DNA from: Larix kaempferi
Taxonomy: Eukaryota; Streptophyta; Pinopsida; Pinales; Pinaceae
NCBI GenBank assembly: GCA_027924585.1
Contig: BSBM01000361.1
Coordinates: 39,229,501 to 39,293,500, forward strand
Reading direction: 5' to 3'
Length of the DNA: 64,000 bases
Shown here in pieces: positions 23,701-35,836 of the stretch. The notes below the pieces were generated by a model. That model was not told the origin of the DNA. It saw only the letters and a list, made by a program, of their open reading frames with translations, and made no database searches. Every line of letters starts with the position of its first letter. Positions within the stretch are counted from its first letter, which is position 1. A program made the translations under genes and the position numbers.

Positions 23701-24764
23701 ACAATGCTCTACTTTTTAACCGCCATTCCATCTCCTCCCGAAGAAGAATATCCTCTCTTTTCTTCTCAAAACATTTGACCACTTCAAATTCATCCTTTGT
23801 CAGCTCCCCTTCAAAATTTCCTTTATAAAACTTTTGAATTTCAGATTCAAGAGAAACCAGTTCTCTCTTATCAGTTTCCTTCTTATGCTTGATCCAACCA
23901 ACCACAATTCATTTAAGATCCCGCATTTTGTTACAGAATCTATCTAATGAGTTATCCCCAATCGCAAAAGCAAAAGCCCAATATCCTTTCACCAAGTTGC
24001 AAAAGTCTTCCTCCAACATCCATGAGTTATTAAATTTGAAAGGAACATTTGATCTCACACCATATTCATCAAACTGAAATAGGATAGGCCAGTGATTAGA
24101 CACTTTTTGTCTGTGGACCCAGGAGCGATATCTATGAAACTTTCCCAACATAGTAGCCTTAACCAAGAAACAATCAAGACGTTTATGAACACCTTCGTCC
24201 ACCCCTCGACCGTTGCTCCAAGACAGACTTAATTTAGAAGGCACTACATCAATTAAATCATGATCACCCAAAAATTTACAGAAAAAAATCCGCCATAGGA
24301 TCCAATCTTTCTTTTTTTCCCCAAATTTCCAAGGGAGACTTGGTAAAATTTAAGTCGCTAGTGAAAACAAGACTTTCATCATTCAATAGCCCCGAACCAG
24401 AAAGAGAATCCCAAAAGGTATGTCTATTTGTATAAGGAGCATAACAATTGAAAACCAAAAAACATAAATTCAGTCCAATACAATGACCTTTCAAAAGAAT
24501 TCCCCACGCAGTCTTGTATGCTTTGAAAGAGAATAACTGGGGGTTCCAAGCAGTTACCAAACCCCCTGAAAGACCTGAAACATCCACAGCAGAGATCTAC
24601 CATTTTGGCAGGAGACATCCAATTTTTGAAACAGCATCCGAACCAGAGCACATTGTTTCCTAAATTAATAATATACCCGGACTAGTAGCAAGAAAAAGGT
24701 TGGATAGGGCCCTAGCCCTCAAAACCCCACCCAACCCACGTACATTCAGAGATATTATAGACAT
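20723..24764 (-). pseudogene. LINE ORF2 (endonuclease-RT-RNase H), broken
   Basis: It starts at ATG 24764 (MSIISLNVRGLGG, the APE-type endonuclease opening), 90 bp after ORF1. About 1,347 codons run essentially in one frame apart from one frameshift in a T run near 24280. Endonuclease landmarks: ETM after a stop, NCYAPYTNR and SDLNFTKSP. RT landmarks: SALNSTFVTLIPKKGKPEHFGDYRPIALCN in the fingers, LKLDLEKAYDRVNW, and the catalytic FVDD (HLIFVDDVLLA). RNase H landmarks: FFDG, MKAEL, YGDS and NGQADGLS, so all four acidic residues are present. Stops at 23909, 23369, 22826, 22172, 21521 and 21014 (lower plus coordinate), plus two in the endonuclease, break it. All appear derivable from Trp or Gln codons by transitions. 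Confidence 0.92.
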
Positions 24765-24853
24765 TAAGAAACGTCCACATTGGGAAACTGTGCTCTAAGA
24801 CCCAATACATTTCCACCATCAAACCCCCACACATCATCACAAGAACCATCAGA

Positions 24854-26443
24854 CTACAGAGACCCAGGTACAGGAGTTTTTTTCTTTTTCTTACCCTTTC
24901 TAATAGTCACATTCTGGAATTTTGGAGGAATAGCCAATACATCAGAGTTTGGAGGAGGATTTTTAGAATAAATATCAATAGGGACCAATTCTAAAACCTC
25001 CCTGGAACCACTATCCTCCAGACAAGTAGAAACCACAACATCCACAGGTTTGGCAGAAAGATTAACCGCTGGCTCGCAAACTTTGTGCACAGGAGCAGAG
25101 AGTGAAGTAGGGTTTGGAAAAAATGAATCTTTCCCACATAAAGGAAAACCCGAGGAAGAGCTAGTACATAGATTGGAAGGGAAAACATCTACCCCAGAGA
25201 CAGGAACAGGACCAGAACCAACCATATCTGACCCTGGATAGGACCCCGGATTGGACAAACCATGCCTCAACTGTACTACCCCCAAAGAAATCCTTCTATC
25301 TAAATCTACCTCCTTATCTGTAATAAAATCAAACTCAGCTTGAGAAAGTTCAGAGTAAGCAGATTCCGGAGGAACTTTTAACTTACCAGAAAAAGGGGTC
25401 TTCAGGGAATCCATCTTCGGGGAAGCCGAAGCATTATGAGGAGTGGTAAAAGTAAGCCAACGCCTCAAAACCATTGGAACCTGATTGCAACTTAGGACAC
25501 TTTGCTTGGATGTTCCCTACCTCACGACAGTGGAAGCATCGGAAAGGAACCCTGAAGAAATCCAGCTGTTGTGTCCAGCGACAGTCACCCCACGCAATTT
25601 CAATATCAGCCGGCAAACCCAAACTTAAGTCAATCTCCACTAACACCTTCGCATAACGTCTATCTATACCAAAGATAGAATTTTTATCCACCTTAATGCA
25701 CCTACCCACCGAATTCGCCAAACCCACCACCATATCCTCCGTCCATATTTCTATTGGGAGGCCAGTTACAATCATCCAAAGATGATGAATTCCTAGTCTT
25801 TCATGAATAGGATCAAAGGCTATATGCTAGTGCTTAAGATTCAGTGCGCCATTCTTAAACAACCAGGTCCCCTCAAGAATTCGTGCCAACGCCTCCGCAG
25901 AGGGGAAAATAAACAGAATCCACTGATTTACCAACATATTGACCCTCGGAGTATTGCTCATAAGAGGAGACCAATTTTGTTTCACCCACTCGAAAATCTC
26001 CACCTTTGATCCTGATGCAAACTCTAATCGCCCAACCATAGCTCTGTCCGCCAACATTTCGACCCTCTCCAAATGAGCACCAGCTGGAATCACAAACCTA
26101 TCAACCTTCTCTCTGGCCTTGAAGGTTTTATCCCATCGCCTACTCTTAGCACGGGAACCAGACAGATTAGGGTTTCCCCCATAACCACGAGCAAAGTGTG
26201 AAGAAACAGAAGGGCTAACACTAGGCACAACACCACGAAGATGAGATGAAAGGGGACAAGACCCCTCCCCGAAAGCACACATATCCTAGGCACCGGTCCA
26301 GCCAGTGGCTAAAACATCTGTCCAAAGAGAGATGGTAGACAATGACACCTTGCACAGAGAGACCAGCTGTCCCTACGATCCCGTACACACCTAAGAGAAC
26401 TGTCACCCGAAAAGACCCTAACAGTTTGTACGATCGACTCCAT
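24854..26443 (-). pseudogene. LINE ORF1 (DUF4283 + CCHC knuckle), broken
   Basis: A plausible start is ATG at 26443 (MESIVQTVRVFSG). A TAG and an early frameshift occur near 26320-26280. The DUF4283 RNA-binding domain is clear from ~26050 to ~25600 (VEIFEWVKQNWSPL, NQWILFIFPSAEALARILEG, IVTGLPIEIWTED, RYAKVLVEIDLSLGLP). A TAG at 25827-25829 sits where a Trp normally precedes the xFDP motif. The knuckle CFHCREVGNIQAKC (~25530) has Asn in place of the zinc-binding His. A frameshift near 25440-25470 leads into the Ser/Pro-rich tail, which ends KGKKKKKTPVPGSL. ORF1 proteins coat LINE RNA in the RNP. This copy is non-functional. Confidence 0.85.
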
Positions 26444-26514
26444 AGTCGCCACCACCACCGCCAAATACAGCAGGTTTAGAAGACCAATCCCGCAAAACCC
26501 TGATTGTGCAATAA

Positions 26515-26886
26515 TATTTATATGAAAGTATGTAATTTTGGTATTTCTTTTTTATTTCTTTATATAACCATTTTTATATTAAATTTAGATATGAAATTTA
26601 TCTCTTTCAAAATATTTTTATTTCTATTTATATTTAAATATTGCAATTATTGTTTTTATAAATATTATATTTTTTATATAATATATGATGACATAAGTAT
26701 TGACCATATACATAACAAGACTTTTATCAAGTGGGATATAAAACTAGTGGCTTTTTATACAATTATGTGAGGAGTGAGGAGTGAAGAGAAGTTTTATCTT
26801 TCTCTTGTATTATTAATTGTATTATTTCTTTATCTTGAAGCACTAGGGTTCTTGGAGAGGTTCAAGGGAAATTCTTGGGTTAGGGT
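26515..26886. other. AT-rich spacer between LINE and Copia element
   Basis: 370 bp. The first ~230 bp are extremely AT-rich and give a spurious Phe/Ile/Tyr-rich frame. The last ~100 bp hold GGGTT/AGGGTT-like words. AGGGT at 26882-26886 is the left copy of the Copia target duplication. Confidence 0.5.
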
Positions 26887-27365
26887 TGTTAGAAAAACAT
26901 TATCGCAGAGCAATAACAATAAACAAGATGCAAATATAAATTACACAAACACATTACAAGAGAGACACCAATGTATCGTGGTTCACCCAAGATGGGCTAC
27001 GTCCACACTGAAATTGCTAGTCATTATTATTATACCATCCAACAAATGAAGGGATACAACCTATAGCACATCTGTTGCACTTCCTCTTCACTGTCTCACA
27101 CTCTCTCTTCACGATCTCATAGATATTTACAATGCATAATACCTAATACATCAACCCTAGTTGTATTACAATTTCTTTCCTAAAGAGGGGAAATACAATG
27201 GAAAATACCACAGGTTACCCAAAACCATGGGCCTGTAATCTATTGGAAAAAAACCAACTCCCCCGGATGCCCTGTTGCATGTGCTGGGATCATAAGCAAA
27301 CTTGGGGAACAAACACGACTAAATCATCATCTATGAGATTGGAAGATTAGGCTCCACAACCAACA
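26887..27365 (-). repeat. 3' LTR of the old Copia element
   Basis: 479 bp. On plus it runs TGTTAGAAAAAC ... AACCAACA. It matches the two halves of the split right LTR along its whole length, with many substitutions and small indels. Confidence 0.9.
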
Positions 27366-27378
27366 ATATCCCACTTAG
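27366..27378 (-). other. Polypurine tract of the old Copia element
   Basis: Minus strand CTAAGTGGGATAT abuts the 3' LTR. AAGTGGGAT-type tracts are usual for Copia elements. Confidence 0.75.
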
Positions 27379-27419
27379 AGACTGATCACAACAACTCCAC
27401 CGATACTGTACTTGTTGGA

Positions 27420-30400
27420 CCTTGGACTTGGCAATTTTCTCATCTTCAACTTCATGCTAGAAGACCAACTGAAACCGAGCAAGAACTCAGTTTCTCTCTG
27501 GTCACTACCTTTGTGAACATGTCTATAGGATTCTGGCTAGTATGTATCTTCTCCAGCTTCAACAGTTCATCTTCCAGAACATATTGTATGAAATGGTACT
27601 TGATTTGTATATGTTTAGTCCTGGAATGGAATGTTGAGTTCTTTGCAAGATGAATGGCACTCTAAATGTTACTATACAACCTGATATCCTTCTGCTTCTT
27701 ACCCAATTCCTCCATAAACCTCTGTAACCAAATCATCTCTTTACTATCCTCTGTAACAACAACATACTCTGCTTTTGTTGTTGAAAGTGCAACAACCTTT
27801 TGTAGTTTCGAAATCCAACTTACTGTCGTTCCACCTACAGTAAACACATACCATGTGGTGCTCCTCCTACTATCCTTATCACGTACCATATCTGCATCAA
27901 CATATCCCTAGAGAACAGTGTCTGAACCTCCAAAAAATAATACATGAGTGGTAGTACCTCTCATATACCTGAGAATCCATTGTACTTCCTTCCAATGTTC
28001 TTTACCTAGATTGTTCATATATCTTCTCAGAACTCCCACCACATGTGCAATATCTGGTCTTGTGCACACCATGGCATACATCAAGCTGCCAATTGCTGAT
28101 GAAGAGGGAATCTTAGACATGTAATATATCTCTTCCTGTGTCTTGGGACACAATTTCTTACTTAGTTTAAAATGGCTGGCCAAAGGTGTACTAACTGGTT
28201 TTGCATTCTGCATTCTAAACCTCTTCAACACCTTTTGTATGTACTCACCCTAAGACAATGCCAATTTGCGATTTTTCCTGTCTCTTGTTATTCTCATACC
28301 AAGGATTTGCTTTGCAGCACCCAAATCCTTCATCGCAAATGAATTTTCTAACTTCCTTTTGAGCACATTTATTTCCTACATGTTAGACCCTACAATAAGC
28401 ATGTCATCCACATACAATAACAATATAATATAACTTCCATTATCTAGCCTCTTGAAATAAACACAGTGGTCAGAATGACATCTACTATAACCTTGTTCTG
28501 TCATAAACCTGCCAAATTTTAAATACCACTGCCTTGGAGCTTTCTTCAATCCATACAAGCTCTTTTTCAACCTGCATACCAAATTCTCCTTCCCTTTGAC
28601 CTCATACCCTTGTGGCTACTTCATATATATCTCTTCCTCCAAATACCCATGGAGAAAGGTTGTTTCTACATCTAGCTGTTCAAGATGCAAATCTTCTACC
28701 ACCACTAGACTTAAAATAGTCCTAATTGAAGTCATCTTAACAACAAGAGAAAATATTTCATAAAAATCTATACCCTTATTCTGTGCAAACCCATTTACAA
28801 CAAGTCTGTCCTTGTACCACTTCTTATCTCCTTCTTCCTCATTCAACCTGTAAATCCATTTGTTCTGCAATGCTATTTTACCAGCAGGAAACTGAACCAA
28901 ATCCCAAGTCTGGTTTCCTACCAATGAGTCCATCTCCTCATTCATGCCTTGCTCCCACTTCTTTCTAGTTTCCACCTGCATTGCTTTTTCATAACATTAT
29001 GGTTCACCAGAATAAGTCATCAATAAATAATACATTGAAGGAGAGTATCATTCAGGGAATCCACTTAACCTGGTAGATCTTCTTACACTTACAGGAGTTT
29101 AAGGTACTTGCTGTTGTTCTTGATTTTCTGGCACCTTTGGAACTTCATTTTATTTAATTTCATCAAGTACTGTGTACTTTGTGTTTTACTTTTCCTGTTT
29201 CTTTCCTTGCAACTGATATTTATACATGACCTTTTCATTGAATATCAAATCTCCACTCCTAATGATTTTGTGATTTTCATAATCCCATAAGCGATAACCA
29301 AAATCATCAACCCCATATCCAATAAAGGTACATTTCTTGGATTTAGCTTCAAGCTTTGTTCTATTTTCTTTATCAATATGGACAAATGTTTCACAACCAA
29401 AAGTTTTCAAAAATGAGTAGTTTACCTTTTTATATATCCATACCTCCTCTAAAATACCACCATCCAAAGCACTTGAAGGCACTCTGTTTATTAAATAAAT
29501 AGCAGTATTTATAGCATCTTCCCAAAACTATAAGGAAAACCCTGCATACAATCTCATACACCTTGCATGATCCATGATCGTTCTATTCATCCTTTTTGAT
29601 ACACCATTTTCTTGTGGTGTTCCTGCGACTGTCTTCTCTCTATGAATCCCATGGTATGAACAGTAACTATCAAACTCCTTGTCGCAGTACTCACCTCCTT
29701 TATCAGATCTGAGACACTTCAACCTTTTTCCTGTCTCATTCTCAACCAATGCTTTCCACTTCTTAAAAGTAACAAACACATCAGATTTCTGTCTAATGCA
29801 ATAAACCCAAGTTTTCCTAGTTGCATCATCAATAAATGTAACATAATAATGAGAGCCACCAAGATATTGTACCTGAACCGGTCCCCATACATCTGTATGC
29901 ATAAGCTCTAACTTGTCATTCTTCTTCTGTTTTCTAACCCTGATAAATCTGACTCTCTTCTAATTCCCATAAACATAGTTCTCACGGAATTCCAAATTTA
30001 CCTGCTTCAAATCTGGCAGCAACTTCCTTGAGTGGAGAATCTGCATCCTCTTCTCACTCATGTGGCCAAGACTATGATGCCACAATGTTGTATCTATTCC
30101 TGTGGAAACTAAAGAGATAGAATAGTTAGTATTATGAGGACATAAATACAATGTACCTATCCTGTCTCCTTTTTCTATGACCATTGATCCTTTAGTGATC
30201 TTCCACCATGTTTCTCCAAACGTAGATAGATAGCCCCCATCTCCCAACTTCCCTATTGAGATCATATTTCTTTTCATAGTAGGAATATGCTTAACATATT
30301 TTAGCACCCAATCAATTCCATTCTTAAATTTTATCCATACCTTACCCATTCCAACAATTTTACATGGCTCATCATCACCCAATAAAGCATGTCCAAAATC

Positions 30401-31328
30401 GCCTAGAACATAATCATGAAAATATTTCCTATGGGTTGTAGCATGACATGAAGCCCCTGAATATACTACCCAATAATCACTAGTATTATCTAATGCAAGA
30501 ATCAAAGCATCTTGTAACACATCACCTGCTACATTTTCTTCCTGGGTAGTTTCCTGTTGTCCATCTCCTTTCTTCTTTAGAGATCTGCAGTATTTCTTCA
30601 GATGTCCTTTCTTTCCACAATTCCAACACTCTATATTTCCTAGTATGGACTTGGATCTTCCCATTTTAGACTTGCTACAACTAACTTGGCTCTTTCCTCT
30701 CTCCTTTTGTCTTCCCCTTCTCTCCATGCTCAATGCATTACCTGATGTCTCACCTGTGCTTTTTCTTTGCATTTCCTCGCTAAGAATAACACTAACAACA
30801 TCATGAAATATCAAGGTGTTTGAACCAGAGACAGAGTTACTTACAACCATGACCAAGCCATTCCATCTTTCTGGCAATGAACACAAGATTAGAAGAGCCC
30901 TAACCTCATCATCAAAGTTCACACTTACATAACTTAGTTGATTTGTAACCGTATTAAATTCATTTAAATGATAAACAGCAGATCCACCTTCAGACATCTT
31001 CATATTAAATAAACGCTTCATTAGAAATACCTTGTTGGAGGCTGAGGGTTTTTCATACAGCTTACCCAATGCGCTCCAAACCCTCTGTTGTCTTTTCTTT
31101 TAAGATATTGAAAGCCATCAATGAAGCCAGGGACAACCGTATTGTTACAAGTGCCTTTTTGTCAAGAACTTCCCATTCTTCGTCCTTCATAGTCGCGAAA
31201 TGATTTTCTCTTCTTCCCAACAGTAGGAATAGATCCTTCTAGTACATATTGTCCTCCATTTCCATCTTTCATAACTGGTAGTTTTGGCCATTAAATTTCT
31301 CAACCTTAAACTTTCCTTCTTCCGCCAT
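27420..31328 (-). pseudogene. Copia gag-pol polyprotein, decayed
   Basis: The gag start is ATG 31328 (MAEEGKFKVEKFNGQNYQLWK). A frameshift lies before ~31070; from there one frame runs to ~27420 with at least eight stops. Order of landmarks: zinc knuckle CWNCGKKGHLKKYC (~30640), protease site YSGASCHAT (~30460), pre-integrase WHHSLGHMSEKRM, integrase HTDVWGP / RSDKGGEY / PQENGVSKRMN (D, D, E), RT KARLV-like KDRLVVNGFAQ, LDVETTFLHG and YVDDML (~28400), then RNase [21 protein letters not shown] and the RTKHI tail. The protease aspartate of D-S-G is replaced by Tyr (TAT). The order protease-integrase-RT-RNase H defines Copia. No functional product is expected. Confidence 0.9.
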
Positions 31329-31389
31329 TGCTCCCACTTGAACTAGAAACCCTAGTTTCCTGTGGATTTATCTTGCAAATAGACCTTTG

Positions 31390-31401
31390 GCTCTGATACC
31401 A
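31390..31401 (-). other. Primer binding site of the old Copia element
   Basis: Plus GCTCTGATACCA, the complement of TGGTATCAGAGC (initiator tRNA-Met), two bases inside the right LTR. Confidence 0.9.
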
Positions 31402-31403
31402 AT

Positions 31404-31712
31404 TGTTAGAAAAACAAGATCACATAGCAATAACAATAAACAATATGCAAATACAAATTACACAAACACATTACAAGAGAGACACCAATGTATCGTGGTT
31501 CACCCAAGATGGACTGCGTCCACATTGAAATTGCCAATCCTTATTATTATACCATGCAACAAATTAGGGGATACAACCTCCAGCATATTTGCTGCACTTC
31601 CTCTTCATTGTCTAACAATCTCTCTTCATGATCTCAGACATCTTTACAATGCATAATACCTAATACATCAACCCTAGCCGTATTACAATGTATTTCTTAT
31701 AAAGGGGAAATA
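31404..31712 (-). repeat. 5' LTR of the old Copia element, inner part
   Basis: 309 bp aligning with the first 309 bp (plus orientation) of the LTR at 26887. It stops at AAATA (31708-31712), the left copy of the gypsy target duplication. The remaining 170 bp resume at 38999. Confidence 0.9.
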
Positions 31713-32086
31713 TTTGAGCATCCTGCAACACTTAATTAATAAAATGCACAATATATTGGATCACAGAATATTTTTATTGATCATGGGCCACTTCAAGGGG
31801 GAAACCTCCTTTAAGCAAGCTCAATACAAATAACTTCATGGTGCCTTCATTGGCCTCAACACACACTTATATACTAAATATAGGCGCCAATACTATGGGT
31901 CAAAACCATGGGCCCATACAAACTATGGATCAAGAAATACTATGGGTGGCTTACAAAGCATATGCACCCAACAACAATAATGCAAACCATGGATCAACAA
32001 TTACTATGGGACGACTTACAAAGCATATGCGTCCAACAACAATATACTAACAAAGTAAAGAGAAGGGTTGACATGGGTTCCTAACA
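31713..32086 (-). repeat. 3' LTR of the nested gypsy
   Basis: 374 bp. On minus it begins TGTTAGGAACCC. Its final CA has mutated (TT on plus at 31713). It contains a 63-bp internal tandem duplication (units from 31921 and 31984, with CTATGGG...CTTACAAAGCATATG), which the other LTR shares. Confidence 0.9.
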
Positions 32087-32100
32087 TACCCTCCCCCTTA
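32087..32100 (-). other. Polypurine tract of the nested gypsy
   Basis: Minus TAAGGGGGAGGGTA immediately before the 3' LTR. Confidence 0.85.
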
Positions 32101-33960
32101 GAAAAAGCTTTGTCCTCAAAGTTTTAGATGTGGAAATTGTCATTGAATCTGAAGGAGTGGTTCCCATGTAGCATCCTCTGGTTGCATGCCATGCCACTGA
32201 ATTAAGACCTCTATGATAGAGCAAGAGAGAAGCTGACGAGTGCACTAATTAAGGATGGCGTTCGCATCCAAAAGGATGGATCCTTCATTATCTAGTTCTA
32301 GTAAAATAGTTTGTCCTCTGATGTTGGTGCCAAGAAAATTCTTCAGACAAGAGACATGAAATACTGGATGAATGCAGTAAGAAGGAGGAAGTTCCAATTT
32401 ATAAGCAACAGACCCAATCTTCTGAAGAATCCTATATTGCCGATAGAAATTTTGAGTGAGCTTATGATTCCCTTTGAGTTTCAGGGAGGATTGCTTGTAA
32501 GGTTGAAGACAAAGAAAAGCCATATCACCTGCTTCCAAAGTGTGCTCAGAACGGTGCTGATAGGCCTGTTGCTTCATGCAATTTCTTTCCATGTGAGTAT
32601 TATCCCTCAAAATGTGAAGAATATCATCATGGTTTCGAAGGACCATGTCAACTTCCTAAACTGGAGAACTGCTAGGGGTGTATGGAAGAACAATTGGCGG
32701 TGCTTGACCATAAACTACTTCATATGGAGTCATTTTAGAGGTAGTGTGGTAAGAGGTATTGTACCACCATTCAGCGAGAGGGAGCCACTTTTCCCACTGA
32801 TGTTGTTATTCAGAGGTGAAGCAACAAAGATAAGTTTCCAAACATTTATTGATAATTTCAATTTGACCATCTGTTTGTGGGTGATACCTGGAACTCATCT
32901 TCAGTTTGGTGCCAGTGTGGCGAAATAGTTCTGTCCAAAAATGCCTGGTGAAAGTAGCATCATGATCCAAGACAATGGAAGAAGGGATTCCATGAAGACG
33001 AAAGATCTGGTCCAAGAAAATTTGAGCAACTGAGGAGGCTGTATAGGGATGGATGAGAGCACAAAAATGACTATATTTGGAGAGGCCATCAGCCACAACC
33101 AAAATCATTGTCTTCCCTCTAGATTTAAGGAGCCCTTCAATGAAATCTATAGAAATATCTGTCCAAATCTGGGTAGGTATGGGAAAGGGTTCGAGCAATC
33201 CTGGAAGGAGTGTTGTTTCACCCTTATTGCGTAGGAAGGTATCACATTCAACCACCATCTGTTGAATTTTTCTTTTCATGCCCTACCAAAAGAAGTTACG
33301 CCATGCTCATTCATATGTTTTGAGGAACCTAGAGTGCCCTGTTGATGGAGAAGCATGGAGTTCATAGAAGACATCCTGTTGAAGATATGTGATTTGGGGA
33401 AGCACGAGACGACCCTTGTATCTCAGGGAAGCACCATACCAAGAGTAATGTGGTATAGAAGAAGGGTTTTTGGCCAAGCGTTGGATGATTTGATATAATG
33501 AAGATTCATTGACATAGCCTTGTTGAATAGATTGCAACCAATTTGGAACAAGAATATAAATAGCTGAAAGAGAACCTTGGTCATCAAATGTGTGAGAAAG
33601 AGCATCCGCCACAATATTGTCCTTACCCTTCTTGTAAGTGATCTCATAGTCATAACCCATGAGTTTGCTAACCCATTTTTGTTGTGTGGGGGAGGATACA
33701 GATTGTTCCAGGAAATATTTCAGACTCTGGTGATCAGTCTTGATGCAGAAATGATTCCCTAATAGGTAGGTTCGCCACTTCTCTACTGCATGCAAAATAG
33801 CCATCATTTCCTTCTCATATGTAGAGGCAGCTAAATTCTTACCTGAAAGGGATTTGCTGGTGAACGCAATGGGGTGTTCATCTTGAAGAAGAACAACACC
33901 AAGTCCATTGCCACAAGCATCACTCTCAATAGTGAAGGGCTTGGAAAAATACGGGATAGC

Positions 33961-34747
33961 TGTTAGGATATTCCTATACTCCATCCTAGTCCTACCAACA
34001 TTTTCATTATTTGCATTTTCAGTCTTGCATGCAATTACATGCATCCCAGTCATCAATCCCAGCCCATAGTCCTCCGTTTGCTAGCCCCAAGAGCTTCTTT
34101 TTGCTTAGTTTCATCCCTCCTAGCCAGTGTGGCGCCCTTCTTTCACCTACTACTTGACAAAGGCACCATCCCTCACATACGATTCAGTTACACTTCAGTT
34201 ATTGAGTGATTTGTGGATCTGCTCCTTGATTTGAGGACAGACTGACTAGTTAATTGTCTCTGACACTCCAATGGACCTCCGGTTAGCCCTGACAGCCTGT
34301 TCTGACTCCAATAAGCTCCTATTGCGCCCTCCTTTGAGCCTCCTTCACTACATTAGTGCATTATGTCTGTGTTACACTTATTACATTTAGTTAGACTCAG
34401 TCTTCTGCATGGATGACACTCTCCTATGATGATTAGGACTCCTAGTGGTGCACTGTTGACACTCCACTGATGATGTTGATGGCTCTATTGATCTGATGAT
34501 CAATCTATGAGAGGCTAATTCGAATTGCCACCTTGGAATTCGAATCCTCTCCACCATTGTACTATTTATTTTTCATACTTGTGATTAATGAATTAGTGTG
34601 TGTGAAGTTATTTTGCTTCTATCCGAGTTCTACTGTATTATTATTCTGTTGCTAATTTTACTACATTGACCACTCTTAATCTTATTCCTAAATTCTTTCA
34701 TTGTGAGGTATACATCAGCTCTTAGATCTGTTGTGAGGATTTTAATA
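33961..34747 (+). mobile_element. Solo Copia LTR inserted in the gypsy RNase H domain
   Basis: 787 bp beginning TGTTAGGATATTCC, flanked by a perfect ATAGC duplication (33956-33960 and 34748-34752). Removing it restores a continuous RNase H reading frame across T-P-I-L-A-I-P-Y-F-S. It resembles the 746-bp LTRs at 40966 and 46390 throughout: TTGCATGCAATTA, CATCCCAGTCA, GACTAG..., TTAGATCTG.TGTGA. It is a diverged member of that family, reduced to one LTR by recombination between its two ends. The terminal CA is now TA. Confidence 0.87.
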
Positions 34748-35152
34748 ATAGCTAGAATAGGTGTAGTACACATTGCTTGTTTCAGTTTTTCAAATGCACA
34801 CTCAGTAGCATGTGTCCATGTAAAAGCAACATTTTTCAATAGAGCAGTTAATGGAGCTGGAATCTTTCCATAATCCTTGACAAGCTTACAGTAGTAGCCA
34901 GTCAACCCCAAAAAACCACGAAGGCTCTTGAGTGTCCTAGGAGGCGACGAATTGTTCATGGCGGCGATTTGGCAGGATCCACACGAACCCCTTGTGCTAA
35001 GATAATGTTCCCAAGATACTCAAATTCCTTTTGTCCAAAAACACATTTAGACTGGCATGGAGATGATGGTCGGAGAAAAGTTGCATTACAAGATCTAGAT
35101 GTTGGAGATGTTCAACCCATGTTTTACTGTAGATGAGGATATCATCAAAGAA

Positions 35153-35836
35153 TACGAGAATGAATTTCTGCAAGTAGGGCCAGAATATTTTATTCATCAA
35201 TGCCTAGAATGTGGAAGGAGCATTAGTGAGGCCAAAAGGCATGACCAAAAACTCATAGTGGCCATCATGTCTGCGGAAAGCTATTTTAGGGACATCATCC
35301 TCATGAACCTGAATATGATGATACCCAGAACGAAGATCCAACTTGGAGAAAAATTGAGCAACATGAAGCTCATAAAGAAGCTCATCAATAGTAGGAATTG
35401 GAAACTTATCCTTGATGGTGAGGTGAGTAAGTGCTCGAAAGTCAATGCAGAGGTGCCATGACCCATATTTTTTGTGCACAAGAAGAACTTGTGAAGAAAA
35501 TACCAGAATGAATTTATGCAAGCAGGGCCATAATATTTTATTCATCAAGGCCTAGAATGTGGAAGGAGCATTAGTGAGGCCAAAAGGAATGACCAAAAAC
35601 TCATAGTGGCCATCATGTCTGCGGAAAGCTGCTTTAGGGATATCATCCTCATGAACCAGAATATGATGATACCCAGAATGGAGATCCAACTTGGAGAAAA
35701 GTTGAGCACCATGAAGCTTATCAACAGTAGGAATTGGAAACTTATCCTTGATGGTGAGGTGAGTAAGTGCTTGGAAGTCAATGCAGAGGTGCCATGACCC
35801 ATATTTTTTGCGCACAAGAAGAACTTGTGAAGAAAA
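35153..35836 (-). repeat. In-frame tandem duplication inside the gypsy RT domain
   Basis: Two direct copies, ~35153-35500 and ~35501-35836, cover the segment from [18 protein letters not shown] through NAPSTF to KFILVF. Offset is 348 bp at one end (116 codons, frame kept) and 336 at the other, because one copy lost 12 bp (the ELLYEL region). Only the copy nearer 35153 runs on into the FFDD catalytic motif. Both copies carry the same TAG (35204-35206 and 35552-35554) after the APSTF motif, where Gln is normal. Confidence 0.92.

Larger units (their letters stand above)
20427..26502 (-). mobile_element. Full-length L1-type LINE, decayed, with 12-bp TSD
   Basis: A 6.08-kb non-LTR retrotransposon on minus. 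A perfect 12-bp duplication ATTGTGCAATAA flanks it (20415-20426 and 26503-26514). The 3' end is an A tract (T8 on plus at 20429-20436), as expected for target-primed reverse transcription. It has the plant L1 plan: 5' leader, ORF1 with DUF4283 and CCHC knuckle, then ORF2 with endonuclease, reverse transcriptase and a C-terminal RNase H. Every ORF is broken, so it is immobile, but both ends are present, which is unusual for LINEs. Confidence 0.92.

Noticed and set aside
26504-26770. 88-codon Phe/Ile/Tyr-rich plus frame
   Set aside because: It begins in the LINE target duplication and lies in extremely AT-rich DNA, so composition alone explains it.
33961-34747. Host intron inside the gypsy RNase H
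   Set aside because: A perfect ATAGC duplication, LTR-type ends and similarity to the 746-bp Copia LTR show it is a solo LTR.
34997-35548. Separate second RT gene
   Set aside because: It is the same frame and element with an internal tandem duplication, not an independent gene.
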